Part shown: positions 1 to 5,664 of the stretch, one piece after another
Numbering within the stretch: the stretch's first letter is position 1
Layout of the letters: every line of letters starts with the position of its first letter
Source of the DNA: Chloroflexi bacterium RBG_16_72_14
GTDB lineage: Bacteria; Chloroflexota; Limnocylindria; Limnocylindrales; CSP1-4
DNA length: 7,737 nucleotides
NCBI GenBank assembly: GCA_001797035.1
Contig: MGOE01000002.1
Location: 191 to 7,927 of the forward strand
Reading direction: 5' to 3'
Program-made: the position numbers and the translations under genes
Notes under the pieces: generated by a model
The model's input: the letters and a program-made list of their open reading frames with translations, nothing else
Told to the model about the DNA's origin: nothing
The model's database searches: none

Positions 1-565
1 GCTGCGTTCTCGGTCGCCGGTCGCGGGGCCGGACATAGTCCTCGTCCTCCACCGGCCGGGCGTCGAGCGCGAGCGCCTCGAGGTCCACGACCAGCTCGCC
101 CCGGTCCGGCGCCAGGTCCAGCACGATTCCCCGGACACCGGGCACGTCCATCTCGCCCCGCGGACCGCGCACCACGAACACCTCCGCCCCACCGGCCCGA
201 TAGACGTCCACGACCGAGCCCAGGTCCTCGCCGGCGGCGGAGCACACGGCGAGGCCCACGAGCTCGTGGAAGAACCAGCGGCCCGGCGCGCGGGGCTCGT
301 CCGGCGCGTCGATCTCCAGGTAGCTGTCCCGGAGGTGCTCGGCGGCCTCGCGGTCGCGGACCTCCCGGAACCGGAGCCACCAGCCCGGCCCGTCGGCGAC
401 GGGCGCGGCCTCCGCGATCGTCAGCGCCTCGGTGGTCCCCTCCGGGTACAGCGAGGCCCCCTCGAGGAACCGGTCCTCGGGGCGGTCGGTGAGCAGCTCC
501 ACGCGCACCTGGCCGCGCAGCCCGCGGAAGCCGCGGACGAGCGCGACGGTCAGGCGGGCGGGCAC
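1..565 (-). CDS. rimM: 16S rRNA processing / 30S maturation factor RimM (3' end outside window)
   Basis: RimM binds uS19 and helps mature the head of the 30S subunit. About 188 codons are visible from a GTG at 565, and the frame runs off the window edge at 1 without a stop, so only a short C-terminal tail should be missing. The N-terminal barrel shows LTVALVRGFRGLRGQVRV (5-22) followed by LLTDRPEDRF, matching the family pattern of hydrophobic-GLRGxVxV-LTD. The PRC-barrel begins at about 97 with RWFFHELVGLAV and continues through GSVVDVYRAGGAEVFVV (116-132), DVPGVRGIVLDLAPDRGELV (140-159) and DLEAL. The usual PHG before LRG is replaced here by FRG. The position after rpsP and khpA agrees, and trmD would be expected next, outside the window. 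The last visible residues are basic (RDRRPRTQ). Confidence 0.95.
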   Translation of the reverse strand, partial: MPARLTVALVRGFRGLRGQVRVELLTDRPEDRFLEGASLYPEGTTEALTIAEAAPVADGPGWWLRFREVRDREAAEHLRDSYLEIDAPDEPRAPGRWFFHELVGLAVCSAAGEDLGSVVDVYRAGGAEVFVVRGPRGEMDVPGVRGIVLDLAPDRGELVVDLEALALDARPVEDEDYVRPRDRRPRTQ

Positions 566-570
566 GCCGG

Positions 571-575
571 TCCCT
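571..575 (-). promoter_or_regulatory. Shine-Dalgarno of rimM supporting a GTG start
   Basis: AGGGA lies 5 nt before the GTG at 565. No in-frame ATG exists near the conserved N-terminus, so this site is the main support for the GTG start. Confidence 0.65.
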
Positions 576-601
576 GCGGCCGGACTCGCGCGGCGGGCCG
601 A

Positions 602-621
602 GGGAGCCAGGGGAGGCTCCC
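602..621 (-). promoter_or_regulatory. Perfect hairpin between khpA and rimM
   Basis: Two nucleotides after the khpA stop the minus strand forms GGGAGCC, loop TCCCCT, GGCTCCC: a perfect 7-bp stem. No U-run follows, so classical termination is unlikely. Its 3' arm and the next base contain TCCCT, which could pair instead with the rimM Shine-Dalgarno AGGGA about 30 nt downstream. A role in tuning rimM translation, pausing or transcript processing is possible but inferred. Confidence 0.5.
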
Positions 622-623
622 GC

Positions 624-857
624 TCAGACGATCTCGAGGCTGACGGGTTCGCCGGTGCGGGCAGATGTCACCTTGAGCAGCGTCCGCAGCGCCTTGGCGA
701 CGCTGCCGTTGCGCCCGATGACCTTGCCCATGTCGGACTCGGCCACGTGCAGCTCGATGATGGTGCCGTCCTCCCCGTTGACGACCTCGACGCTGACGGC
801 ATCGGGATCGTCCACGAGGGATTTGGCGACGTAGGCGACGAGGTCGGCGGCTGCCAT
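624..857 (-). CDS. khpA: KH-domain RNA-binding protein KhpA
   Basis: KhpA (YlqC family) is a small cytoplasmic KH-domain RNA-binding protein. In several Gram-positive bacteria it works with KhpB in RNA metabolism and cell-length control; its role in this lineage is not known. The product has 77 residues, the usual size. It has the family-typical start MAAADLVAYVAKSLVDDPDA, a beta strand region GTIIELHVAESD (31-42), and the KH GxxG loop GRNG (48-51) inside GKVIGRNGSVAKALRTLL. An upstream in-frame ATG at 1034 was rejected because it would add a low-complexity Ser/Arg extension lying inside rpsP. AGGGAG at 869-864 overlaps the rpsP stop codon and is 6 nt before the chosen ATG, suggesting translational coupling. 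It sits between rpsP and rimM, as usual for this family. Confidence 0.95.
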   Translation of the reverse strand: MAAADLVAYVAKSLVDDPDAVSVEVVNGEDGTIIELHVAESDMGKVIGRNGSVAKALRTLLKVTSARTGEPVSLEIV

Positions 858-863
858 CTCGCG

Positions 864-869
864 CTCCCT
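864..869 (-). promoter_or_regulatory. Shine-Dalgarno of khpA overlapping the rpsP stop codon
   Basis: AGGGAG shares bases with the rpsP TAG stop (870-868) and ends 6 nt before the ATG at 857. It decides between the short khpA start and the longer upstream in-frame ATG, and suggests that ribosomes ending rpsP re-initiate on khpA. Confidence 0.75.
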
Positions 870-1122
870 ACTTGAAGCTCGGCAGGACGCCGGCCTGCCT
901 GAGCAGGCGCTTGACGGTGTCGGACGGCTGGGCGCCCTTGGCGAGCCAGTCCTTCGCCTTCGCCTCGTCGACGTTGAGCTCGATGGGATCGGTCCGCGGG
1001 TTGTAGTGGCCGATGATGTCGAGCGCGCGGCCATCGCGGGCGGAACGGCTGTCGGCGACGACCAGCCGGTACGTCGGCTGCTTGGTCGCCCCGACGCGGG
1101 TGAGGCGGATGCGGACGGACAT
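868..1122 (-). CDS. rpsP: Small ribosomal subunit protein bS16
   Basis: bS16 binds 16S rRNA early in assembly of the 30S body. The 84-residue product has the normal length and the typical N-terminus MSVRIRLTRVGATKQPTYRL, then VVADSRSARDGR, IIGHYNPRTDP (about 37-47) and the C-terminal WLAKGAQPSDTVKRLL segment (59-74). All conserved blocks of the family are present. The ATG is set by homology. The gene stands directly before khpA and rimM, as in many bacteria, which ties bS16 synthesis to a 30S maturation factor. It follows the DUF3352 gene after a 77-bp leader rather than following ffh directly. Confidence 0.98.
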   Translation of the reverse strand: MSVRIRLTRVGATKQPTYRLVVADSRSARDGRALDIIGHYNPRTDPIELNVDEAKAKDWLAKGAQPSDTVKRLLRQAGVLPSFK

Positions 1123-1133
1123 CTGGTGCGGTG

Positions 1134-1140
1134 CTCCTCC
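1134..1140 (-). promoter_or_regulatory. Shine-Dalgarno of rpsP
   Basis: GGAGGAG on the minus strand ends 11 nt before the rpsP ATG at 1122. The match is strong but the spacing is longer than usual. It lies 5 nt downstream of the leader hairpin, so folding there could affect ribosome access. Confidence 0.7.
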
Positions 1141-1145
1141 GTGAC

Positions 1146-1164
1146 GGGTCCGGCGGCCGGACCC
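1146..1164 (-). promoter_or_regulatory. Perfect GC hairpin in the rpsP leader
   Basis: In the 77-bp gap between the DUF3352 gene and rpsP, the minus strand reads GGGTCCGG, loop CCG, then CCGGACCC: a perfect 8-bp stem. It ends 5 nt before the rpsP Shine-Dalgarno at 1140. No U-tract follows, so it is not a standard intrinsic terminator. It could be a translational control element, an RNA-processing or stability element, or a pausing site. The perfect pairing is directly visible; the function is inferred. Confidence 0.55.
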
Positions 1165-1199
1165 CTGGGCTGGGTCGTGGACGTGGGGACGCAGACGCG

Positions 1200-3095
1200 T
1201 CAGTCCCCGGCCACGTGGATGATGACGCTGCCGCCGTCGTAGGTGTCGCCGGCCGTGGAGGCGGAGATGACGTAGTCGAAGGCGTCGAGGTAGGGCTTGA
1301 CGTCAGACTCGTAGGTGGCCTTCGCCTCGGACGGCAGGGCCCCCTCGATCAGGTCGCGGAGGGCTGCGACGTCCACCCACCACAGGCCCAGGTTGGTGGC
1401 GCCGACTCGATCGAGCGCCGCCGCGAACCGCGGGTCCTTGGCCAGCGAATCGCCGGTCCGGGCATCGAGGACGCCCTTGACGAAGTCCGTGCCGTACCCG
1501 ACGACGACGACCTCGTCGGTCACGGCGAAGGCGAGCTTGACGTCCTCGGTGTCGGGCGGCAGGTCGAGGGACCCGCCGGTCGCGGCTCCCAGGAGCTCGC
1601 CGAGATCCCCGAGGTCGACGATCGTGATCGTCGTGCCGCCGTACTCCTCCTCGCTGACGGTGATCCCGGCCTGGGAGCCGCCGAGGGCGAGGAATCCCTT
1701 GACCTGGGTGAACAACCGGTCGGCGTCCGCCGGGTCCGTCGGCACGACGACGATGCCGCCACCGACCGTGTCCCCGTCCCGGGTCACGGCGATGCCGGCC
1801 TCCCCGATCCAGCCGGTGAGCGCGTCGAATCCGCCCACCAGTGCCAGGCCCTCGTCGAGCTGGTCGAACAGCTCGCGATAGGGCTCGATGTCGGCGTACA
1901 TCTCCTGCATCTTCGCCACCGAAGCCCCGACGTCGTGGCCCTCGATGAGGACCACGGTCGAGGGCGGCACCAGCGACGGCAACCTCGACACCGAGGGCGT
2001 CCCGTTCAGCTCGGAGTGCGGCATCTGGACGTCGACGACGATCGCCCCGTCCTCGGCGCGCACGGTCTCCACGAGCCACGCGGGCAGCTGCTCGGTGAGC
2101 GACGACGGGAGCTCGGGCATCGGCGCCGCGACGTCGGGGACCATCGCGTTGAAGCCGTCGAGCAGCGCCTGGTAGTCGAGGTAGGCGAACCCGAGCCGGT
2201 CGCCACTGACCGACGCCGATGCCTCCTTGAACCTGGCGCTGGACGGCAGCCCGGACGTCCCGCCGGTGTCGATGGCGGCCTTGACCGAGGCGAGGTCGCC
2301 CACGGCCAGCACCGGACCGACGACCGCGTAGGCGGCCTTGAAGCTGCCCATGCCGATGACCGGCTCCGGGGGCGTGACGACGGTGATCGTCGTGCCCTGG
2401 TAGTCCTCCGTCGTGCTGGTGGCGCCCGACTCCGCGAGCAGGTCGGCCGCCCAGGCGGAGGCCCTGGCGGCGTCCTTCGTACCCGCCAGGACCAGCATCC
2501 GGATCGACGACGGGTCCGTCGCGGTGGGCAGCTCGCCGATGCTCATCGACACCTGCCCGCCGAACCACGGCTCGATGTCGGCGGTGTAGCTCATCTCGCC
2601 GCCGCTGGCCTCGTCGACCAGCTGGTCGAGGGCCTCGGACAGCTTGGTCGGGAAGGCCGCCTGGTCGTCGAAGCCCGGGAAGGCGCTCAGGACCTCCGCC
2701 AGCTCGGCCTGCTGGTCACCGGGGAGATCGAGGCGCGCCTCGACGTACATGATGCTGTCGGCGGGCGCCCAGACAAGCACGTCCGGGTCGCCGGCATCGC
2801 GCGTGAGCAGGAACGTGGCGCCTGCCGCGGTGCCCACGACGAGGAGCGTCACGAGCCCGGCGATCAGCCACCGGAGGCGGCTGCGGCCGGGGCCGGCGGT
2901 CGTGGCGACCGCCACGGGCGCAGTGGGTGCCGCGACGACCGCCTCGAACGGCGACGGGGGCGCCGGTGGCTCCATCGCGGCCGGCTCGGGCGCCGGTGGC
3001 TCCATCGCGGCCGGCTCGGGCGCCGGTGGCTCCATCGCGGCGGGCTGGGGCGGCAGCGGCGCCTCGTAGCGCTGCGTCGGATCCTGGTCGGTCAT
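1200..3095 (-). CDS. DUF3352-like membrane-anchored protein of unknown function
   Basis: The function is not known. The 631-residue protein resembles DUF3352 proteins; the family name is from memory and should be checked. Residues 1-70 are a Pro/Ala/Glu-rich, probably cytoplasmic tail with three copies of a decapeptide (PAAMEPPAPE) at 18-47. RSRLR at 71-75 precedes a single hydrophobic helix at about 76-97, suggesting an N-in signal anchor with the remaining 530 or so residues outside the membrane. The exported part looks duplicated: IEPWFGGQVSMSIG (174-187) matches ALTGWIGEAGIAV (425-437), and TTITVV with the following FKAAYAVVGPVLAVGD (235-267) matches TTITIV with VKLAFAVTDEVVVVGY (488-534). 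No catalytic motif, lipobox or metal site was seen. The ATG has AGGGGG 7 nt upstream, and the gene starts 13 nt after ffh, so translation from an ffh transcript is likely. This gene is not part of the usual ffh-rpsP cluster. An envelope role is inferred only from topology. Confidence 0.85.
   Translation of the reverse strand: MTDQDPTQRYEAPLPPQPAAMEPPAPEPAAMEPPAPEPAAMEPPAPPSPFEAVVAAPTAPVAVATTAGPGRSRLRWLIAGLVTLLVVGTAAGATFLLTRDAGDPDVLVWAPADSIMYVEARLDLPGDQQAELAEVLSAFPGFDDQAAFPTKLSEALDQLVDEASGGEMSYTADIEPWFGGQVSMSIGELPTATDPSSIRMLVLAGTKDAARASAWAADLLAESGATSTTEDYQGTTITVVTPPEPVIGMGSFKAAYAVVGPVLAVGDLASVKAAIDTGGTSGLPSSARFKEASASVSGDRLGFAYLDYQALLDGFNAMVPDVAAPMPELPSSLTEQLPAWLVETVRAEDGAIVVDVQMPHSELNGTPSVSRLPSLVPPSTVVLIEGHDVGASVAKMQEMYADIEPYRELFDQLDEGLALVGGFDALTGWIGEAGIAVTRDGDTVGGGIVVVPTDPADADRLFTQVKGFLALGGSQAGITVSEEEYGGTTITIVDLGDLGELLGAATGGSLDLPPDTEDVKLAFAVTDEVVVVGYGTDFVKGVLDARTGDSLAKDPRFAAALDRVGATNLGLWWVDVAALRDLIEGALPSEAKATYESDVKPYLDAFDYVISASTAGDTYDGGSVIIHVAGD
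2959..3048 (-). repeat. Three 30-bp tandem repeats in the DUF3352 gene
   Basis: Three direct 30-bp units lie at 2959-2988, 2989-3018 and 3019-3048. The first two are identical and the third differs at two bases. The unit is a multiple of three, so each copy encodes the decapeptide PAAMEPPAPE or a close variant in the cytoplasmic tail, and copy-number change would keep the frame. The near-identity at DNA level suggests recent expansion by slippage. Confidence 0.95.
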
Positions 3096-3108
3096 CGGTG
3101 ACCCCCTG

Positions 3109-4443
3109 TCATCGTCGTCCGAGGAGCTGGCCCATCGCTGCGCGACGGCCCGCCCCTCCCGAGAGTTGCCTCATGAGTTTCTGCATCTCGGCGAACTGTT
3201 TCACGAGCCGGTTGACATCTGGCAGGGTCGTTCCGGACCCGGCCGCGATCCGCCGGCGCCGCGAGGCGTTGAGGATCGAGGGGTCGCGGCGCTCGCGGGG
3301 CGTCATCGACAGGATGATCGCCTCCACGCGCCGGAGGTCGCCGCGGTCGACCGCTGCCTGCGCATCCTTCGCCATCCCGCCCATCCCCGGGATCATCGAC
3401 ATCAGCTGGCCCATCGGGCCCATCTTCTGCATCTGGCGCATGGAGTCGAGCATGTCCTCGAGGGTGAAGGCGTTCCTGCGCACCTTCTCCTCGAGCCGTA
3501 CCGCCTGCTTCTCATCGAAGGCCTCCTGGGCACGCTCGACGAGGCTGACGACGTCGCCCATGCCCAGGATCCGGCCGGCGAGCCGGTCCGGGTGGAACAC
3601 CTCGAGCGCGTCGGTCTTCTCGCCCGTACCCAGGAACTTGACCGGGATCCCGGTCACGGCGCCGATCGACAGGGCGGCGCCGCCGCGCGCATCGCCGTCG
3701 ATCTTGGTCAGCAGGAGGCCGGTCACCGGCACGGCGGCGGCGAACCCCTGGGCGACGGTGACGGCCTCCTGGCCGGTCATGGCGTCCACCACGAGCAGCG
3801 TCTCGACCGGCCTGAGCGCGGCGTTGATCTCGCGGATCTCCTCCATCAGTGCGTCGTCGATCGTCAGCCGGCCGGCGGTGTCGATGATCACGACGTCGCG
3901 GCCGGTCCGCTTCGCCGCCTCGATGCCGCCCCGCGCGATGTCCACGGCAGACGTGCCGGCGGGGGCGCGGTGGACCGGGATGCCGAGCTGCCGGCCGAGC
4001 GTCTCGAGCTGGTCCACGGCGGCGGGACGGTACGGGTCCGCGGCGACCAGCATCGGCTGGCGGCCCTGCTTGACGACCTGCTTCGCAAGCTTGGCGGCCG
4101 ACGTCGTCTTGCCCGAGCCCTGGAGTCCGACCAGCGCCACGACGGCGGGGCTGCCCACGAGGTGGAACGTCCGGTCGCCCGCGGACAGCAGCGCCGTGAG
4201 CTCCTCGTTGACGATCTTCACGACCTGCTGGCCCGCGGTCAGGCTCTCGAGGATGTCCGCCCCGACCGCTCGCTCGCGCACGCGGCTCACGAAGTCCTTG
4301 ACGACCCTGAAGTTGACGTCCGCCTCGAGCAGCGCCAGGCGCACCTCGCGCATGGCCGCGTCCACGTCGGCTTCGGACACGCGGCCACGCCCGGTCAGGT
4401 TGCCGAGCGTGTGGCGGAGGCGATCGCTGAGGCTGTCGAACAT
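3109..4443 (-). CDS. ffh: Signal recognition particle protein Ffh (SRP54)
   Basis: Ffh binds the SRP RNA and hydrophobic signal sequences emerging from the ribosome, and delivers the complex to FtsY at the membrane. The 444-residue protein has the full NG-M layout. The N domain is at about 1-95, beginning MFDSLSDRLRHTLGNL. The G domain carries GLQGSGKTT 106-114, ADPYRPAAVDQL 135-146, DTAGR 188-192, TKIDGDARGG 246-255 and GTGEK 272-276. The methionine-rich M domain covers about 315-435, with the flexible finger loop (MGPMGQLMSMIPGMGG, 341-356) and the RNA-binding helices containing RRRRIAAGSGTTLPDVNRL (395-413). Length and motif order are normal. The ATG is fixed by homology; ribosome-binding support is weak, with only AAGGG about 13 nt upstream. 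A 148-bp gap separates it from ftsY, and the DUF3352 gene follows after 13 nt. Confidence 0.98.
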   Translation of the reverse strand: MFDSLSDRLRHTLGNLTGRGRVSEADVDAAMREVRLALLEADVNFRVVKDFVSRVRERAVGADILESLTAGQQVVKIVNEELTALLSAGDRTFHLVGSPAVVALVGLQGSGKTTSAAKLAKQVVKQGRQPMLVAADPYRPAAVDQLETLGRQLGIPVHRAPAGTSAVDIARGGIEAAKRTGRDVVIIDTAGRLTIDDALMEEIREINAALRPVETLLVVDAMTGQEAVTVAQGFAAAVPVTGLLLTKIDGDARGGAALSIGAVTGIPVKFLGTGEKTDALEVFHPDRLAGRILGMGDVVSLVERAQEAFDEKQAVRLEEKVRRNAFTLEDMLDSMRQMQKMGPMGQLMSMIPGMGGMAKDAQAAVDRGDLRRVEAIILSMTPRERRDPSILNASRRRRIAAGSGTTLPDVNRLVKQFAEMQKLMRQLSGGAGRRAAMGQLLGRR

Positions 4444-4518
4444 GCGGGGGCGGCGACCCTTGGCTGTCGGTTGAGATCAGGCCACACGGCGGACGCCGGG
4501 CGGGTGGTGCGCGGGTTC

Positions 4519-4550
4519 TGGCGACACCGAGGCGGACGGAGTGTACGCCA
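4519..4550 (-). promoter_or_regulatory. Possible ffh promoter inside an imperfect inverted repeat
   Basis: The minus strand reads TACACT at 4545-4540, a plausible -10 hexamer and the most AT-containing patch of the ftsY-ffh gap. No recognisable -35 sequence is found about 17 nt upstream. The hexamer overlaps one arm of an imperfect inverted repeat: TGGCGTACAC (4550-4541) against GTGTCGCCA (4527-4519), with one bulged base. Transcription from here would give ffh a leader of roughly 90 nt. An inverted repeat over a -10 element could be an operator. Both readings are tentative. Confidence 0.3.
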
Positions 4551-4551
4551 T

Positions 4552-4587
4552 GGCCGGTCCGGGCGCCCTGCGTCTCCCGGGCCGGTC
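4552..4587. other. Imperfect GC inverted repeat just after ftsY (possible weak terminator)
   Basis: Arms GGCCGGTCCGGG (4552-4563) and CCCGGGCCGGTC (4576-4587) flank a 12-nt loop, starting 4 nt past the ftsY stop. Read as minus-strand RNA, the strand of the genes, the stem has ten GC pairs and two A/C mismatches. Read as plus-strand RNA both mismatches become G-U wobbles. No U-tract follows on the minus strand, so it is not a classical intrinsic terminator. It might slow or end transcription after ftsY, or might be chance in GC-rich DNA. Confidence 0.35.
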
Positions 4588-4591
4588 GCTG

Positions 4592-5653
4592 CTACTCGAA
4601 CAGGGCGGCCACGAACGCCTGGGGGTCGAACGGCACCAGGTCGTCGGCCTGCTCCCCCACCCCGACGAACCGGACGGGGACGCCGAGCTCCTTCTCGATC
4701 GCGAACACGATGCCGCCCTTGGCCGTGGAGTCCAGCTTCGTCAGCACGACCCCCGTCAGCCCCACGGCCCCGTGGAAGGCCTTCGCCTGGGCCAGCCCGT
4801 TCTGGCCCGTGGTGGCGTCGAGGACGAAGAAGGTCTCGACCCACGCGCCCGGCAGCCGCTTGTCGATGACGCGCCGGACCTTGGCCAGCTCGTCCATGAG
4901 ATTCGACTTCGTGTGCAGTCGGCCGGCGGTGTCGGCGATCACGAGGTCCGCATGGCGGGCGACGGCGGCGTCGAGGGCATCGAACACCACGGCGGCAGGG
5001 TCGGCGTTGGGCGCGTGGGCGACGATCTCCGAGTCCGTGCGCTGTGCCCAGATGCGGAGCTGGTCGATGGCCGCGGCCCGGAAGGTGTCGGCCGCGGCGA
5101 GGACGACGCGGCGGCCGTTGGCACGCTCGCGGGCGGCGAGCTTGCCGATGGTCGTGGTCTTGCCGGTCCCGTTGACGCCCACGACGAGGACGATGGCCGG
5201 GCCGCCCTCGACCGCGGGCACGGGCTCCCAGTGCTCCGCGTCGCGCGGCGCGAGGAGCAGCGCCAGCTCGTCCCGGACCGCCTCGGCGGGCTCGACCTCC
5301 CGCCGCCGGCGGGCACGCTCGACGAGGTCCATGGCCAGCGTCGCGCCGACGTCGCCGGTGATCAGCGTCTCCTCGATCTCGTCCCAGTCCGCGTCCCCGC
5401 CCGCGCCGAACGCGCTCCGGAGCCGGGCGGCGAAGCCCGTGCGGGACTTCTCGAGGCCGTGCTCGAGCTGCGCCCGCTCGTGCTCTCGGCGCGCCGCATC
5501 GGCCTTGTCCGGGCTCCAGTCCGCCCCCCAGGCCCACCGGACCTCGGGTTCGGGCGAAGCCCCGGGGGTGGGCGCGGTCTCGGGCGCGGGCGCCTCGGGC
5601 TGCGGCGGCTGGTCGTTTGGTGGCCGCGACGGGCCGCGACGGAAGAGGGGCAC
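4592..5653 (-). CDS. ftsY: Signal recognition particle receptor FtsY
   Basis: FtsY is the SRP receptor GTPase. It binds the membrane and forms a GTP-dependent heterodimer with Ffh to hand ribosome-nascent chain complexes to the SecYEG translocon. The 353-residue protein begins with a short basic stretch (MPLFRRG), then a proline-rich, acidic A region to about residue 65. The helical N domain follows at about 66-140 (GLEKSRTGFAARL, then EIEETLITGDVG). The NG GTPase motifs are complete: P-loop GVNGTGKTTT 159-168, ADTFRAAAIDQL 188-199, DTAGR 241-245, TKLDSTAKGG 305-314 and GVGEQADDL 331-339. DTFRAAA with TKLDSTAKGG separates FtsY from Ffh, which has DPYRPAA and TKIDGDARGG. There is no methionine-rich M domain. 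The A region is much shorter than in E. coli, as is usual for many non-enteric FtsYs. It lies between smc and ffh, the conserved arrangement. Confidence 0.97.
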   Translation of the reverse strand: MPLFRRGPSRPPNDQPPQPEAPAPETAPTPGASPEPEVRWAWGADWSPDKADAARREHERAQLEHGLEKSRTGFAARLRSAFGAGGDADWDEIEETLITGDVGATLAMDLVERARRRREVEPAEAVRDELALLLAPRDAEHWEPVPAVEGGPAIVLVVGVNGTGKTTTIGKLAARERANGRRVVLAAADTFRAAAIDQLRIWAQRTDSEIVAHAPNADPAAVVFDALDAAVARHADLVIADTAGRLHTKSNLMDELAKVRRVIDKRLPGAWVETFFVLDATTGQNGLAQAKAFHGAVGLTGVVLTKLDSTAKGGIVFAIEKELGVPVRFVGVGEQADDLVPFDPQAFVAALFE

Positions 5654-5657
5654 TGGA

Positions 5658-5662
5658 CCTCC
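5658..5662 (-). promoter_or_regulatory. Shine-Dalgarno of ftsY supporting a GTG start
   Basis: GGAGG lies directly after the smc stop codon and 4 nt before the GTG at 5653. The spacing is slightly short, but it is the only strong ribosome-binding site nearby. It supports the GTG start and the MPLFRR N-terminus typical of FtsY proteins. Confidence 0.7.
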
Positions 5663-5664
5663 GG

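Noticed and set aside
266..875. Two plus-strand frames over rimM and khpA
   Set aside because: They are antisense to two genes confirmed by conserved motifs and conserved gene order, and have no recognisable product.
858..1034. Longer khpA starting at the ATG at 1034
   Set aside because: The extension lies inside rpsP in another phase, is Ser/Arg/Pro low complexity, and KhpA proteins are about 75-80 residues long.
1131..3101. 656-codon open frame on the plus strand, antisense to almost the whole DUF3352 gene
   Set aside because: Its product is Arg/Gly/Asp/His-rich without domains, and it mirrors the real gene. Long antisense frames arise in GC-rich coding DNA because stop codons are rare on the opposite strand.
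2927..4474. 515-codon plus-strand frame antisense to ffh
   Set aside because: Ser/Arg/Pro-rich shadow of the well-supported Ffh gene; no recognisable domain.
4444..4591. SRP RNA (ffs) or a small ylxM-like gene in the ftsY-ffh gap
   Set aside because: The conserved domain IV elements of SRP RNA (GGAAG-type loop and AGCA) are not found on either strand, and the gap is too short for YlxM.
3166..4869. 567-codon plus-strand frame across ffh and the end of ftsY
   Set aside because: It spans two clearly recognised genes on the other strand and their intergenic gap, has low-complexity composition and no family resemblance.
4395..5537. 380-codon minus-strand frame overlapping ftsY in another phase
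   Set aside because: Arg/Gly/Ala-rich out-of-phase shadow; FtsY in the other phase has all five GTPase motifs.
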